Below are positions 32,125 through 42,429 of a stretch of 58,804 nt of DNA, piece after piece; positions within the stretch are counted from its first letter, which is position 1; each line of letters starts with the position of its first letter. Made by a program: the position numbers and the translations under genes. This DNA comes from a virus. The notes below the pieces were generated by a model. The model made no database searches. It saw nothing but the letters and a program-made list of their open reading frames with translations, and was not told the DNA's origin. The stretch lies in the IMG/VR virus record IMGVR_UViG_3300033150_000453, positions 1 to 58,804 of that record. One strand, written 5' to 3'.

Positions 32125-35100
32125 TGAACGACGAGCAGGTACTCAAGGATTTTATTGCGACCGCGCAGGCCAATAATTATAACTATGATGTGGTCATGCC
32201 CAAGTTCCCGGAGCTTGAAGGCTACGACCTTCAGGTGCTCAAGGACTACATCGCTACAGCGGAGGCCAACGATTACAACTATGAGGTAATCAACCCCAAG
32301 TTCCCCGAGCTGTTCGACGATAAAAAAAAAGACGATACGGAATCTGTATCGGAGGTTGGTTCATTGGAGCCACCCGTTGTTGAGGAACAAGCTGAACGGG
32401 CCCGGAACCTACGCCCCACTGCGCGGCTGAACGAAGACGGAACGGAGTCTACCGTCTTGATGGCTTCGATGGAAGTCGACGGGAAGAACGTGGCTATCCC
32501 AACCCTATTCCCCAAGGACCCAAACAACGTCACGTCGAGCCCCGAGGACTGGATGGAGCTGGACGCCATGGAGGCATACAACACCGCCCTTGAGCGCGGA
32601 GAAGTCTTTGAGTTCGAAACGCCCGAGGAGGCCAACGCTTTCGCTGAGGGCTCTTGGAAGGTTGACACCCCCGTTGAACAGCCCCGCACGGAGGCGGACA
32701 CTTTCTTCGACATGGCTTTGGAGGCGGTTACGCCCGAGCTAATCGACAGGGGCGACGAGGACAAAGTAGCCTTTGAGCTCAACGACCTTCTCAACCAGTT
32801 CGGTTTCAATGTCGAGACGTCTGGGTTTCTGACCGACGCCTTGAAGGTGACGGCCAAGAACGGCCAGAGCATTGACGTAGACCTTGACCCGTTCCGAACC
32901 AGTACTGAGGTGGCGGAGTCGGACAAGCTCCGTCAGTTCCTTGTCGACAACCGCCGTGAGTCAGAGAACCTGCTCAAGCAGGAAGACGACTATCAGGCCG
33001 CTAAGCTGAAGTTCGCCACCGAGAAGCAGATTGACGAGAACGTAGCCCGCCTGAACCAACAGGCGAACGAGTTCCAGCAGTTCGCTCGCGAGGTCGACGA
33101 TGCGGCTTTGCAGATTCAAAAGAAGCACGCTGGCTTAGAGAAATACACCGAGGAGTATTTGCGTGCCAACCCCGAGGAATACGACGAGTACAAGGCTCAA
33201 TACGATGCTTACGCAGCCGATATGGCTGCTCTCGAAGACTTGGACAAACAGTTGCAGCGGCGTAGCCAAGAGCTGCTGTATGCCGACCAAGAAATCAATC
33301 GCGCCGCAGGAGAGTACATCCAAACCAAGGGTGAGTTCTTTAGGTCAGACATCCCCGGCTTGGCCAAGCGTGCCCTAGCGGAGGGGACGTCTCGTTTGGC
33401 ACGGGGAAGCGTAGACCTTATGGTCGACATCGGACTCCCCGGTCGCGCAATCGACTACAAGCTCGGCACCTTGGACAGGGCCGACGAGGCGGAAGACTTT
33501 GTGTTGGCAGCCAACGAGATTGGCCTAACCAATATCCCGGAGGACGCGGTTGAGAACTTCGACGCTTGGTGGGACTCCCTCCCCGAGGACCTTCAGCAAG
33601 ACATTACTGCTAAGCACCTCGACAACTACGCCAAAGCCCTCAAGTATGGTGGCGAAGATGCGGCGAAGATGTCTGGCGTCGACTTGGAAAAGGGACTCGG
33701 CGGTGACGCATTTGATGGAACGATGTGGGTCTTCGGAGAGTCCGAGGGCGACCTTACTTACGACCTGACTAAAGAGGGTTGGTGGGGTGGCGCGATTCTC
33801 GGTGCCATTGAATCCATTCCCGCCTTTGTTGGCTTCGGGAAAAGCGTCGTGGGCAAAGCCCTTGGTGCGGGTACGCGCTTGGGTAGGCTCTACACACAGA
33901 CTTCCGACCACGTTGACGAGGAGTTCCGCAAAGACCCCGAGTTGCGTAACGTAAGTGAGGCCGATAAGCTCAAGCTGAAAGTCCCGCTGTCGCTGACGGT
34001 AGCTGCACTGGAGAATGTTGGCTTCAGGAACATGGTGCAGTCGAGGAACCTGATGGGCAAGGCGCTTCTTAAGATTGCCGGTAAGCCCACCGAGCGGGCT
34101 ACGGGCCGAACATTTCGAGAGATTATTCAGCGTGAGGTCAATAACGGTGTGGCACGCGCTGGACTCACTCTTACTGCCGGCGCCGCTGCCGAGTTCGAGA
34201 CCGGCTTTGCCCAAGAGGGTGCCGATATCGCTATGAAGAAGCTGTGGAACTTGACGTCAGAAAACCCAGAGTTCGAGACCCCGGACAATGTCCTTATGGC
34301 GATGCTTAACGGCGGTGCTCAGGAGGCTGTGGGTTCTTTCGTCCTCGGCGCCCCCACTGCTGTTGGTGCGTATGCTAACAAGTCTGACTTCTCCAAGCTG
34401 TCAAATGCGGAGCTGGCGGTATTCGAGTGGATGTCCAACCCCGGCAACCGTGGTGCTACCAAGCCTATGATTGCTGCCCACCTAAAGAACCTTGTCAACC
34501 AAGGCAAGCTGACGGGGGCTGAGGCCAAGGCTGCACTCGACGGTTACGAGCGTACCTCACAAGCCATGGATGGCATTCGTGGTGTAGATGGTATGACGCC
34601 CGAGCAAAAGAAGTCGTACCTCGCTATGGAGCTCCGCAAGCAGGAGTTGCAGAGGCAGCTTGACGGTCGTGCCGCACCGTTCAAGAAAGCCATCCAGCAG
34701 GAGATTGACGACCTAGGAATTAGACAACAAGAGATAGCAGATGCCGTTCAAGAGCAAAGCACAGAGAAGGTTCCTACACGCGACGAATCCGGAGCTCGCG
34801 CAGAAGTGGGAAAAGAAGTACAAGACGAGCAAGAACCTCCCGTCGAAACTCAAGAAGCGGAAGAAGAAGTAGAGAGAGACTCTCTTTTTGAGCAGGCAGC
34901 TCGGGCCGTCATTGAGTCTGGTATAGCCGATTCTGGCGCTCTGATGCGGAAGTTTAAAATCGGTAATAACCGGGCCGGTAAAATCATTGACCAGCTTGAG
35001 CAGGCAGGAGTTGTTAGTGAGTTTAGTCCAGAAGGCCGAAAGGTCCTGATGGACGAAGGCGCTTTAGATAATCTGTTGGCTCCAACAGAGGAGGTCGCAC

Positions 35101-38100
35101 CTGCTGAGGAAACGGCCCCCACAGAAAGTGCCGCACCAGAGCTGACCGAAGAGGAGCGTGCCGAGGCCGAGGCTTTGGAGGCGCAGTTTGGTGCCGAGGG
35201 TACACCCGACGTTACCGAAACCACTGACGATGGCGTCAATGTGCGCACGCGTGAGGGCAGCAAGCTGACCAAGAAGCAACAGCGGTATGTGGAGCAGGCC
35301 AACAACGTATTGAAGGCCCTTCAGTCCGTTATCCCGGATGTCAAAGTCGTAGCATACCAAACTACCGAGCAGTACCGTGAGGCTACTGGCCGGAGCGGTA
35401 GCGGGATGTACTTCGACAAGACCATCCACATCAACCTCGCCAAGGCCAATAGCCGTACTGCTTTCCACGAGGCGTTCCACGCCATCTTCTTGGAACAGCT
35501 ACGTAACCCCGAGAGTAACGAAGAGGCGCAGGCGAAGGCAAAGGCGTTGCTGCGCACCATCCGTAAGGCTATCCCGCCGAAGTCGGTTCTGGCTAACCGT
35601 ATCGACAACTTCCTCACTCAATACGAGGAGCAGGACATCAGCGAGGAGGCTTTGTCGGAAGTCTTCGGGTACATCGCCAGTGGCTATACCGCCCTCGGCC
35701 CACAGGTCAAAAGCAGGATTAAGGCCGCCATCAAGGGCTTTATCGAAGGCATCATCGGTCGCAAGCTGGGGTCGCAGTGGTCACAAGGCGACCAAGCTGT
35801 GCTTGACGCCATGCGGTTGCTGGCTGGTAAGGTCGAGCGTGGTGAAGCCCTGACCGAAGAGGATGTCGCTGGTATCGAGGTCAGTGAGGAGGCTGCCGCC
35901 AAGGAGGAAGCCGAGGCAGAGCTGGACCGTGGCATCAGTGCGATTCAGAAGCTGCGTCAGGATGCTTTGAGTGCCGCTAATGACGTACTTGGGCCACTGG
36001 CTGAGAAGGTGACCAAGACCGACAAGGGTCGGGAGACCCTGCGCAAACTGGTCAAGCGTATCGACGACAAGAAGCTCGCGTCCATCGAGAAGAAGATGCG
36101 CGATGCGAAGAAGTCGAAGAAGATGTCCGAGGCCGACAAGGCTGAGCGCATTGCGTCATTACAGCGTGATGCGGAGGCGGAGATGGAGCGGCTCGCCAAG
36201 GAGCGTGAGGCTGTAGCCAAGGAAGCTGAGGAGGCTTTGGAGAAGCTCAAGCCCATCGAGGAGAAGCAGGAGCAGGAGTCCAAGCTGGCCGATATCAAGC
36301 GGCGGCAGAAGGAGATTACCGAGCAGCTTTCCAAGGACAAGCGCGAGGCAAAGAGGACTTTCGAAGGCGAGGAGCTCAAGGAGTATGTGAAGGGTCTTAC
36401 CGAGGAGGCTGAGGCCAAGCGGGCTGCTTTGCGTGACGAGATTGCTGAGCTGCGCGGGAAGAAGAAGAAGGTCGAGGAAGAAGCCCCGGTGGAGGAGGCA
36501 CCCGTTGAGGAGACCCCCACCGTCGGCACCATCCGCACCAAGGTTGGCGTCGAGGCGTTCGGGAAGTTGGAGGCTGCGGTGCGCGACTACTTGGAGTATA
36601 TGGATGCTCTCGACCCGGAGCAGGACATGACCCGTGGTCAAAAGGCTGCGTCCACACGACGGGTAAACAAGGTGGTGAATCTGGCTTTCGAGCTAGGCTT
36701 AACTGATGCGGAGCAGGCGGTGGTGCAGAACTCCGTACAGGAAAAGATTGATGCAGAGAAGCGGGCAGCCGAGGCGAAGGAGGCCGAGCAGGCCGAGCTC
36801 ACGGCAGCAGCCGAGCGGGCTAAGAAGGCAGCGGAGGAGCCCACGGTGGAGGAAACGGTAGAGGAGGAGCCCACGGTGGAGGAGACGGTGGACGACGCAG
36901 AGATTGCCCGGCTTGAGGAGGAGCTGCGCAAGGCTGAGGAGGACCTTGACTTCTACAACCGTGACGAGCCGGACAATACCAAGTACCCGAAGTACAAGAG
37001 CTTTAAGCAGGCGAAAGAGGCCATCAATGCGGGCAAAGACCCGCGCTTCCATAGTATGGAAGACGCGCCGTCTATGGGTGCGCAAACAGCTAATGAGAAC
37101 TTAGATAGAAAGTACACGGCTGAGCAAAAAACTCCCTATATAACGGGTTTGGAGACGACCATGGTGTTTGAGGACAGTGCTCGCGACGCCTTGGTTTCCA
37201 TCAACAGGACATACAGAGCCACTAAGAGCAGAGACACCGCCGGTGTGGGTGAAGACCTTGAGAGCACGGTCGAAGACCTAAAAAAACAACTCGCCGAAGC
37301 CAAGAAGACTCAGGCGCCCAAGGCTACGGAGGCGCAGAAGCGTGCTGCTATCGAGGGCGTCAGCGTGGAGGATTTCACCAAGGAGCAGCAGCGGGTAGAG
37401 CGCCAGCGGAAAGACACGCTGTCTCGGCAGGCGAAGCGGGAGCTGGACGGGCTGAAGGGGAAGACCGATAAGGCGTCCAAGGCCAAGAGGGCAGAGCTCA
37501 AGGAGTTCATGTCCAACCTCGGTACCATGTCCGTGGACGAGGCTCAGGCGAAGCGGCAGCCCAAGGCTCGGGAGCAGCGTGCTTCGGAGGTGTTGGGTCG
37601 GTACAAGTTCCGTCCGGACGGAAGTCTGATTGGCGATGCAAAGCTGGCAGCAGAGCTGCGTGGCTACATGAAGAAGTTTGGCTTCGGAGTGGAGCAGTTC
37701 GGAGACCGCGACGACAGGTTCTATATCGTGGAAGACGGCAAGCGGGTCAAACCTGCTGACGTCATTGCCAGCGACGAGGCGTTCATTGCCGACCGAGAGG
37801 CCATCGAAGCAGAGCAGCGCGAGGCGCAGGCCGCAGAGAGCTTGGCCCGTGCCGAGGCTGAAGACCTGCGTACCGAGGGACTCAAGCGGTACCAAGACGA
37901 GTACCTCGACTTCCCGGAGGGGATGATTCCTCCGAGCCGGTTGTCGGCCCGTGAGCAGCGTAGCGACCTCGGAGATTCCACCGAAGGGTTCTCTACCTCA
38001 GCCGTGGTTAAGTTCGCCAAGGAGCGCGGCTTCTCCGACAAGGCCATCCTCGCCGTACGCCCCGGGGCAGAGCAAGCCATCGCCGAGTACGACGCCAAGG

Positions 38101-41100
38101 CTGCTCGTGTCAACCGTGAGATTCAAGGCATCATCCAGCGCACTCGAGAGCGCGTGCGTGGTGAGGCTTCCATCCAAGCCATCACCAACAAGGGGGCCCG
38201 AGCCAAGGCCGTCAACGACCGCATCGAAGAGGCCGTGCTCGAGTATCTGCGTGGTTCCAAGTTCTACAAGGACGCATCCGATGTGGGGCGTGAGGCTATG
38301 GAGCTCAACGTAAAGCGGCAGATGGGGCGTCGCATCAAGTCGTCACCCAAGCCGGGCACCATCCTCAACGCACCGAAGGACAAGACGTTTACGGTCAAAG
38401 AGAAGGACGCCCTCCGCCAGAAGATTCGGGACATGGCCCGCAGCTCCGCAAATACGGCAGCAGCTATCGCAGCGGCCCGTCGCGAGCTTGCCAAAGACGT
38501 GGCTAAACTGCGGAAGGCAGGTGCCCTTACATCCGCTCAGGCAGCGGCGCTGGTGTCTCGCATGAGCCGCACCAATCCGCTCAACGAGGCTTCGGTAAGC
38601 TCATTCATTGAGTACGCCGACAACGTATTCAAGGACGCCGACTACGCGGACAAGATGAACCGCGCAAATAAGCTGCGTAAGCGCGCGTGGAGGAACGTAG
38701 AGTCAGGTAAGATTGGCGTTGCCGAGAACATCAAAGAGTCTATCCGCGTCATCACCGGCATCAACGCAGAGGTTATTCCGGAAGGGGCGCTCGAGGACTA
38801 CATGGAGCTCATCGAGATGTTGGGTGAACGCAAGGCTACACTCGACTTGGCCCCGATGGGACAGGTGGAGATGCTAGTCGATGGCATCATCAACGAAATC
38901 AATCAGGAGCTCAACGCCAAGGACGAGTTGCTGGCCGAGTTTGAGAACTTCGAGGACAAGGTATATACCAAGGAGGGCAAGCTGAGCGTGGCCAGAACTA
39001 TTACGGCTATGGTCAAAGCTGGCGTAATAACCGAAGACGAGGCCAAGCTGTTGCGGAAGTATGGCTCCGAGCTCTTTGTTGCCCCGGAGGGTAAGACCGA
39101 GGAGGAGTTGGAAGACGCTCGTCGTGACGAGAAGATGCGACTGCTCACCGCCGTTGAGGCTTTGTCAGCCTTACCTACCAACTTCGGGCTTCGGGAGGAG
39201 AACAACCTCGTGCGGCAGCTTAACCAACTGATTCGTACGGGGGCTGTAGAGAAGCTGGACAATGCCGAGCTGAAGAACCTGCTGCGCGTGGCAAACAATA
39301 TCGAGAACGGCTTTGTGCCGCACATGACAGAGATGTTGGTGGAGAAGCTCGACGGCTTAGTGCGTGCCGACCAAGTGATGCAGTCCATCTACAACGACAA
39401 GTCCGGTCTCGCCCGGTTCTTTGATAGGACTAGGCTCACCTCCTTGACGCGACGCGGGCGACGCAACCCGCAGTACTACATCGACCAAGTGTGGGGTGAC
39501 TTCAAGAGCACGCGTATCTACGACGCCGTATTTGCTCCTTTGGCTAAGGCTTCCGCTCAGTTCCGCTCGGAGTTGCAGGGTATCGAGGCCCGCATGGACA
39601 ACGTGGAGAACGCGCTCATCAAGAGCCTCAGTCGTGACCCGAACAAGATTACTCGTGCTAAGTTCCTGCTCGGAGCATACATGATGCAGAAGGAGTTCGA
39701 GGCCAACGAGGGGCGGACGGGGGTGTATTCCGCCGTCGACCTGCTCGATGCGACCATCGACCAAGCGGACACCCGTGGAAACAAAGTCAAGTATAACCGA
39801 GAGTCTGCTGCGGTGCTACAGTCTATCCGTGATGAGATAGACGGCAAGTCCGCTGCGGAGATAGAGGCGCTGATTCGCAAGCAGAAAGGCGGGGAGCAGA
39901 TGATGGCCGTGGCAGAAGAGATTCGGAAGATTAACGACGAGCTCACGCCGAAAGCCAACTATACGGCGAGCGTGCTGCGTGGCATGCCGTTCCGTCCGTA
40001 TTCACAGTATTTCCACCGCGTTGTGCTGACGCCAGAGCAGGATGCAGGTACCATGTTCTCTTCCGGGAATATGGCTGACGCACTGAACAAAAGGTTCCAA
40101 GCCACGACGAAGGCTAAGAACCTCATCGAGCGTGAAGGAGGTGCCGCTCCGGCAGTGAGCTTCGACCCGTTTGCTTCTGTCAACCGTGGTGCCAAGTTCA
40201 TCCTGACCGACTACCACATGACCAAGCCCGTGCGCACAGCGTATCGGATGCTGAAGAACTTGGAGAATGTCAGGGGTCTCAACCTCAGGCAGGAGGAAAT
40301 GCTTGACCTTATCGACGATAGCGTGCGCCAGCTTGTGAAAGACCAGCTCGTACAAACCGTCAACCAAGACAGTATGGCCTCCAAGATTTTCAATACCGTA
40401 AGGAAGATTGGATACCAGCTCACCCTCGGTCAGGTTGAGCGAGCCTTCTCTGAGTTCGGCTCCAACTTGGGATATGCTCTAACGGTAGACCCCGGCGCGT
40501 TCCGTGAGGGGCAGCGGTATCGAAACATGTATCACAACGAGGGGGCCAACATCCTTCGCAACGTGGGAAGCGTGCAAACGACGAGGCTGTTCCCTGATGG
40601 TGAGGGAACGCAAATCACTTCATCCGCCCTCGACCAGTTCCGTGAGGCCACGTCTCCCGGTCGGGCAGAGATTCGTGGCGGCGCATCCAATGCCTTTGGA
40701 AAGATTTGGGCTAACACCGGCGGAAGCTTGCAGAAGGTGACGGGTAAGTTGGCAGACAAGATGATTACCACGCCGGATAAGGCGGTGTCTCGCCCCTTGT
40801 GGTTTGGTTCTTTCTCACGGTCTTTCGAGGCACAGACAGGTCAGAAACCAGACATGGCGAAGATTGCCGAGAACGATGTCCAATACATGAACCAGTATCG
40901 CGGGGCTATCGAAAACGCTACGCGTGATGCTGACGACACGTCAGTCAAGGCGGGTGCTACGGACAACATCTTCTTGGGCATGCTTGGCGGGACCATCCGA
41001 CCCGACGCCAACATCGGCTCCAATGTCTACGCTTTCATCAATAGCTATATGACACGCTTCCTTGTGTTCGAGTATGTCACCACGCGCACGGCACTCAACG

Positions 41101-41780
41101 CTATGGTGGGCAACGGAATGATTACCCGTGGTCAAGGAGCGGCGCTCTTGGGTGGCGTGGGTGTCCGTATGGTTTCTTACACCCTGATGGCAGGATTGAT
41201 GCGAGACTTCATCGCCTCCATGTACGGTGACGATGAGTGGGAAGAAGAAGACATCGCTGAGCGTCTCAAGAGGTCCATCGCTCAGGGGGCGGCCACGCTA
41301 GTTCTGGGCGGCACTCGTGGTCAACTTGCCCGTGGTGCTGTCGCAATTCCTGTTGAGCTCATCAACCGTGATATGTACGGTGACGAAGAGTACGGCTTTG
41401 GCAAGCGTGTTATGATGCCGCTGTTCGACATCAACGACGAGAAGCAGTGGAAGGGAAAGATGTGGGACGCCTTTACCCGTACGTCTGGTCCGCTCGGCCC
41501 GGCGCTTCGCTTTGCCGAGGGCGCCCTCGGATTCGCTGCCGAAGAGCTTGGCATCAAGAAGAAGAGAAAGGACGCAGCCCGTCAAGAGCAGGAGTACACA
41601 AGGTCCCTTATCAAGGGTCTCGGTGTTGTCGGTCTACTGCCCTTCGCCAACGACATCAACTACCACTACCAGCGGTACATCTACAAAGACATTGACAAGG
41701 AGGATACGGGGCGGAGAACTCGGGAGTCGAGAAGTAGAGAGCGCCGAAGTAGAGAGCGTAGGGCGGGAGAGCGTCGCTAG
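32124..41780 (+). CDS. Giant polyvalent (internal/ejected) protein with HEAFH metallopeptidase domain
   Basis: 3218 residues. Residues 5-31 and 37-63 are a duplicated motif (QVLKDFIATAQANNYNYDVV then MPKFPEL; LKDYIATAEANDYNYEVINP). Residues about 110-185 carry 'TESTVLMASMEVDGKNVAIP' and 'ETPEEANAFAEGSWK', as in other phage internal proteins. A zincin lies at 1080-1200: 'FDKTIHINLAKANSRTAFHE' continuing to HEAFH (1115-1119), with a possible third ligand in EEALSEVF near 1175. Glu/Lys/Ala coiled coils fill about 1270-1900. The C-terminal region (about 2880-3200) holds hydrophobic helices and an Arg-Glu tail (RESRSRERRSRERR). Probably injected with DNA. I see no RNA-polymerase DxDGD motif. Confidence 0.75.
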   Translation: MNDEQVLKDFIATAQANNYNYDVVMPKFPELEGYDLQVLKDYIATAEANDYNYEVINPKFPELFDDKKKDDTESVSEVGSLEPPVVEEQAERARNLRPTARLNEDGTESTVLMASMEVDGKNVAIPTLFPKDPNNVTSSPEDWMELDAMEAYNTALERGEVFEFETPEEANAFAEGSWKVDTPVEQPRTEADTFFDMALEAVTPELIDRGDEDKVAFELNDLLNQFGFNVETSGFLTDALKVTAKNGQSIDVDLDPFRTSTEVAESDKLRQFLVDNRRESENLLKQEDDYQAAKLKFATEKQIDENVARLNQQANEFQQFAREVDDAALQIQKKHAGLEKYTEEYLRANPEEYDEYKAQYDAYAADMAALEDLDKQLQRRSQELLYADQEINRAAGEYIQTKGEFFRSDIPGLAKRALAEGTSRLARGSVDLMVDIGLPGRAIDYKLGTLDRADEAEDFVLAANEIGLTNIPEDAVENFDAWWDSLPEDLQQDITAKHLDNYAKALKYGGEDAAKMSGVDLEKGLGGDAFDGTMWVFGESEGDLTYDLTKEGWWGGAILGAIESIPAFVGFGKSVVGKALGAGTRLGRLYTQTSDHVDEEFRKDPELRNVSEADKLKLKVPLSLTVAALENVGFRNMVQSRNLMGKALLKIAGKPTERATGRTFREIIQREVNNGVARAGLTLTAGAAAEFETGFAQEGADIAMKKLWNLTSENPEFETPDNVLMAMLNGGAQEAVGSFVLGAPTAVGAYANKSDFSKLSNAELAVFEWMSNPGNRGATKPMIAAHLKNLVNQGKLTGAEAKAALDGYERTSQAMDGIRGVDGMTPEQKKSYLAMELRKQELQRQLDGRAAPFKKAIQQEIDDLGIRQQEIADAVQEQSTEKVPTRDESGARAEVGKEVQDEQEPPVETQEAEEEVERDSLFEQAARAVIESGIADSGALMRKFKIGNNRAGKIIDQLEQAGVVSEFSPEGRKVLMDEGALDNLLAPTEEVAPAEETAPTESAAPELTEEERAEAEALEAQFGAEGTPDVTETTDDGVNVRTREGSKLTKKQQRYVEQANNVLKALQSVIPDVKVVAYQTTEQYREATGRSGSGMYFDKTIHINLAKANSRTAFHEAFHAIFLEQLRNPESNEEAQAKAKALLRTIRKAIPPKSVLANRIDNFLTQYEEQDISEEALSEVFGYIASGYTALGPQVKSRIKAAIKGFIEGIIGRKLGSQWSQGDQAVLDAMRLLAGKVERGEALTEEDVAGIEVSEEAAAKEEAEAELDRGISAIQKLRQDALSAANDVLGPLAEKVTKTDKGRETLRKLVKRIDDKKLASIEKKMRDAKKSKKMSEADKAERIASLQRDAEAEMERLAKEREAVAKEAEEALEKLKPIEEKQEQESKLADIKRRQKEITEQLSKDKREAKRTFEGEELKEYVKGLTEEAEAKRAALRDEIAELRGKKKKVEEEAPVEEAPVEETPTVGTIRTKVGVEAFGKLEAAVRDYLEYMDALDPEQDMTRGQKAASTRRVNKVVNLAFELGLTDAEQAVVQNSVQEKIDAEKRAAEAKEAEQAELTAAAERAKKAAEEPTVEETVEEEPTVEETVDDAEIARLEEELRKAEEDLDFYNRDEPDNTKYPKYKSFKQAKEAINAGKDPRFHSMEDAPSMGAQTANENLDRKYTAEQKTPYITGLETTMVFEDSARDALVSINRTYRATKSRDTAGVGEDLESTVEDLKKQLAEAKKTQAPKATEAQKRAAIEGVSVEDFTKEQQRVERQRKDTLSRQAKRELDGLKGKTDKASKAKRAELKEFMSNLGTMSVDEAQAKRQPKAREQRASEVLGRYKFRPDGSLIGDAKLAAELRGYMKKFGFGVEQFGDRDDRFYIVEDGKRVKPADVIASDEAFIADREAIEAEQREAQAAESLARAEAEDLRTEGLKRYQDEYLDFPEGMIPPSRLSAREQRSDLGDSTEGFSTSAVVKFAKERGFSDKAILAVRPGAEQAIAEYDAKAARVNREIQGIIQRTRERVRGEASIQAITNKGARAKAVNDRIEEAVLEYLRGSKFYKDASDVGREAMELNVKRQMGRRIKSSPKPGTILNAPKDKTFTVKEKDALRQKIRDMARSSANTAAAIAAARRELAKDVAKLRKAGALTSAQAAALVSRMSRTNPLNEASVSSFIEYADNVFKDADYADKMNRANKLRKRAWRNVESGKIGVAENIKESIRVITGINAEVIPEGALEDYMELIEMLGERKATLDLAPMGQVEMLVDGIINEINQELNAKDELLAEFENFEDKVYTKEGKLSVARTITAMVKAGVITEDEAKLLRKYGSELFVAPEGKTEEELEDARRDEKMRLLTAVEALSALPTNFGLREENNLVRQLNQLIRTGAVEKLDNAELKNLLRVANNIENGFVPHMTEMLVEKLDGLVRADQVMQSIYNDKSGLARFFDRTRLTSLTRRGRRNPQYYIDQVWGDFKSTRIYDAVFAPLAKASAQFRSELQGIEARMDNVENALIKSLSRDPNKITRAKFLLGAYMMQKEFEANEGRTGVYSAVDLLDATIDQADTRGNKVKYNRESAAVLQSIRDEIDGKSAAEIEALIRKQKGGEQMMAVAEEIRKINDELTPKANYTASVLRGMPFRPYSQYFHRVVLTPEQDAGTMFSSGNMADALNKRFQATTKAKNLIEREGGAAPAVSFDPFASVNRGAKFILTDYHMTKPVRTAYRMLKNLENVRGLNLRQEEMLDLIDDSVRQLVKDQLVQTVNQDSMASKIFNTVRKIGYQLTLGQVERAFSEFGSNLGYALTVDPGAFREGQRYRNMYHNEGANILRNVGSVQTTRLFPDGEGTQITSSALDQFREATSPGRAEIRGGASNAFGKIWANTGGSLQKVTGKLADKMITTPDKAVSRPLWFGSFSRSFEAQTGQKPDMAKIAENDVQYMNQYRGAIENATRDADDTSVKAGATDNIFLGMLGGTIRPDANIGSNVYAFINSYMTRFLVFEYVTTRTALNAMVGNGMITRGQGAALLGGVGVRMVSYTLMAGLMRDFIASMYGDDEWEEEDIAERLKRSIAQGAATLVLGGTRGQLARGAVAIPVELINRDMYGDEEYGFGKRVMMPLFDINDEKQWKGKMWDAFTRTSGPLGPALRFAEGALGFAAEELGIKKKRKDAARQEQEYTRSLIKGLGVVGLLPFANDINYHYQRYIYKDIDKEDTGRRTRESRSRERRSRERRAGERR

Positions 41781-41923
41781 ATAACCCAGTGGACATCGAC
41801 AGCGCGAATCTCGCAGTCCTCGTTGACGCAGAGCCATGAGACCATGAGACCCTGCTGACCGTCCTCGTCGGAGTCGTGGTCACCAGTCCACATCATGTTC
41901 TTACGGCACTGCGGGCACTTCAT
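41777..41923 (-). CDS. 48-residue zinc-ribbon protein
   Basis: Reverse-strand ATG at 41923, TAG at 41777-41779, overlapping the stop of the giant plus-strand gene by four bases. The product has two CxxC-type knuckles: 'MKCPQCRKNM' at the start and 'CVNEDC' (residues 32-37), about 26 residues apart and separated by an acidic loop (GDHDSDEDG). That is a minimal zinc ribbon. It is the last gene of the leftward arm; the palindrome TTAATCCGGATTAA lies 18 bases before its start. Confidence 0.72.
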   Translation of the reverse strand: MKCPQCRKNMMWTGDHDSDEDGQQGLMVSWLCVNEDCEIRAVDVHWVI

Positions 41924-42429
41924 AATCCGTTGTAGAGCCGGTTAATCCGGATTAATACCTCGTCCAACTTGTCACGCTTGGTGCGCCAGCGTACGACGTT
42001 GAAGATTTCCTCGAGGTGGCGGTCCTCCTTGGCTTGATGCTTGTAGGCTTGCAACTCTAGTTGCATCTTGTTGCGCTCGTTGCGTAGCTCGATAAACTTC
42101 TTGCGGAGGTCTCGGCTGGAGTAGTAGTACACCGGCTCCTTGCCTGCGTACTCTTCTCGGCACTTGACGAACCGCTTCAGGAAAATCTTATCCGTCTCCA
42201 TCAAAGCCTCGCCACGGTTCCAGTAGTGCAGTACTGTAGCGTGGTTGCGGTTGAGGAGCTTGCCGATTTCGGAGCAGCCCAGCCCCTGCTCACGGAGCAT
42301 GAGGGAGAAGGCGATGCGGCCATCGACATGCTGCCGCTTGCGGCAACGGGTGTATACGTCGGAATCGAATCCGTTGCGGACAATTTCTGCGAGGCGCTTG
42401 ACCTCGTCGGGGTGTTTGGGTGAAATCAC
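41920..42429 (-). CDS. DnaA domain IV-like DNA-binding protein
   Basis: 169 residues. Residues 28-74 ('CRKRQHVDGRIAFSLMLREQ', 'GLGCSEIGKLLNRNHATVLH', YW) match the DnaA C-terminal helix-turn-helix: basic start, 'R-x-AFxLMLRE', 'SxxEIGxLLxRxHATVLH' (domain IV signature DHxTV-H). There is no AAA+ domain; instead a charged helical tail follows ('RKKFIELRNERNKMQLELQA'). It could bind an origin or act as a transcription factor. A second, different DnaA-C-like gene is at 48728. It overlaps the zinc-ribbon gene by four bases and contains one copy of the palindrome near its end. Confidence 0.75.
   Translation of the reverse strand: MISPKHPDEVKRLAEIVRNGFDSDVYTRCRKRQHVDGRIAFSLMLREQGLGCSEIGKLLNRNHATVLHYWNRGEALMETDKIFLKRFVKCREEYAGKEPVYYYSSRDLRKKFIELRNERNKMQLELQAYKHQAKEDRHLEEIFNVVRWRTKRDKLDEVLIRINRLYNGL
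41942..41955. promoter_or_regulatory. Palindrome TTAATCCGGATTAA, copy A
   Basis: Perfect 14-base palindrome inside the end of the DnaA-C-like gene, where it encodes part of LIRIN. It ends 18 bases before the ATG of the zinc-ribbon gene. It is one of six identical copies, all in the leftward arm. Confidence 0.6.

Noticed and set aside
32124-41780. Giant protein as a virion RNA polymerase, as in many crAss-like phages
   Set aside because: No DxDGD-type catalytic motif or other double-psi-barrel signature seen; a protease motif and coiled coils dominate.
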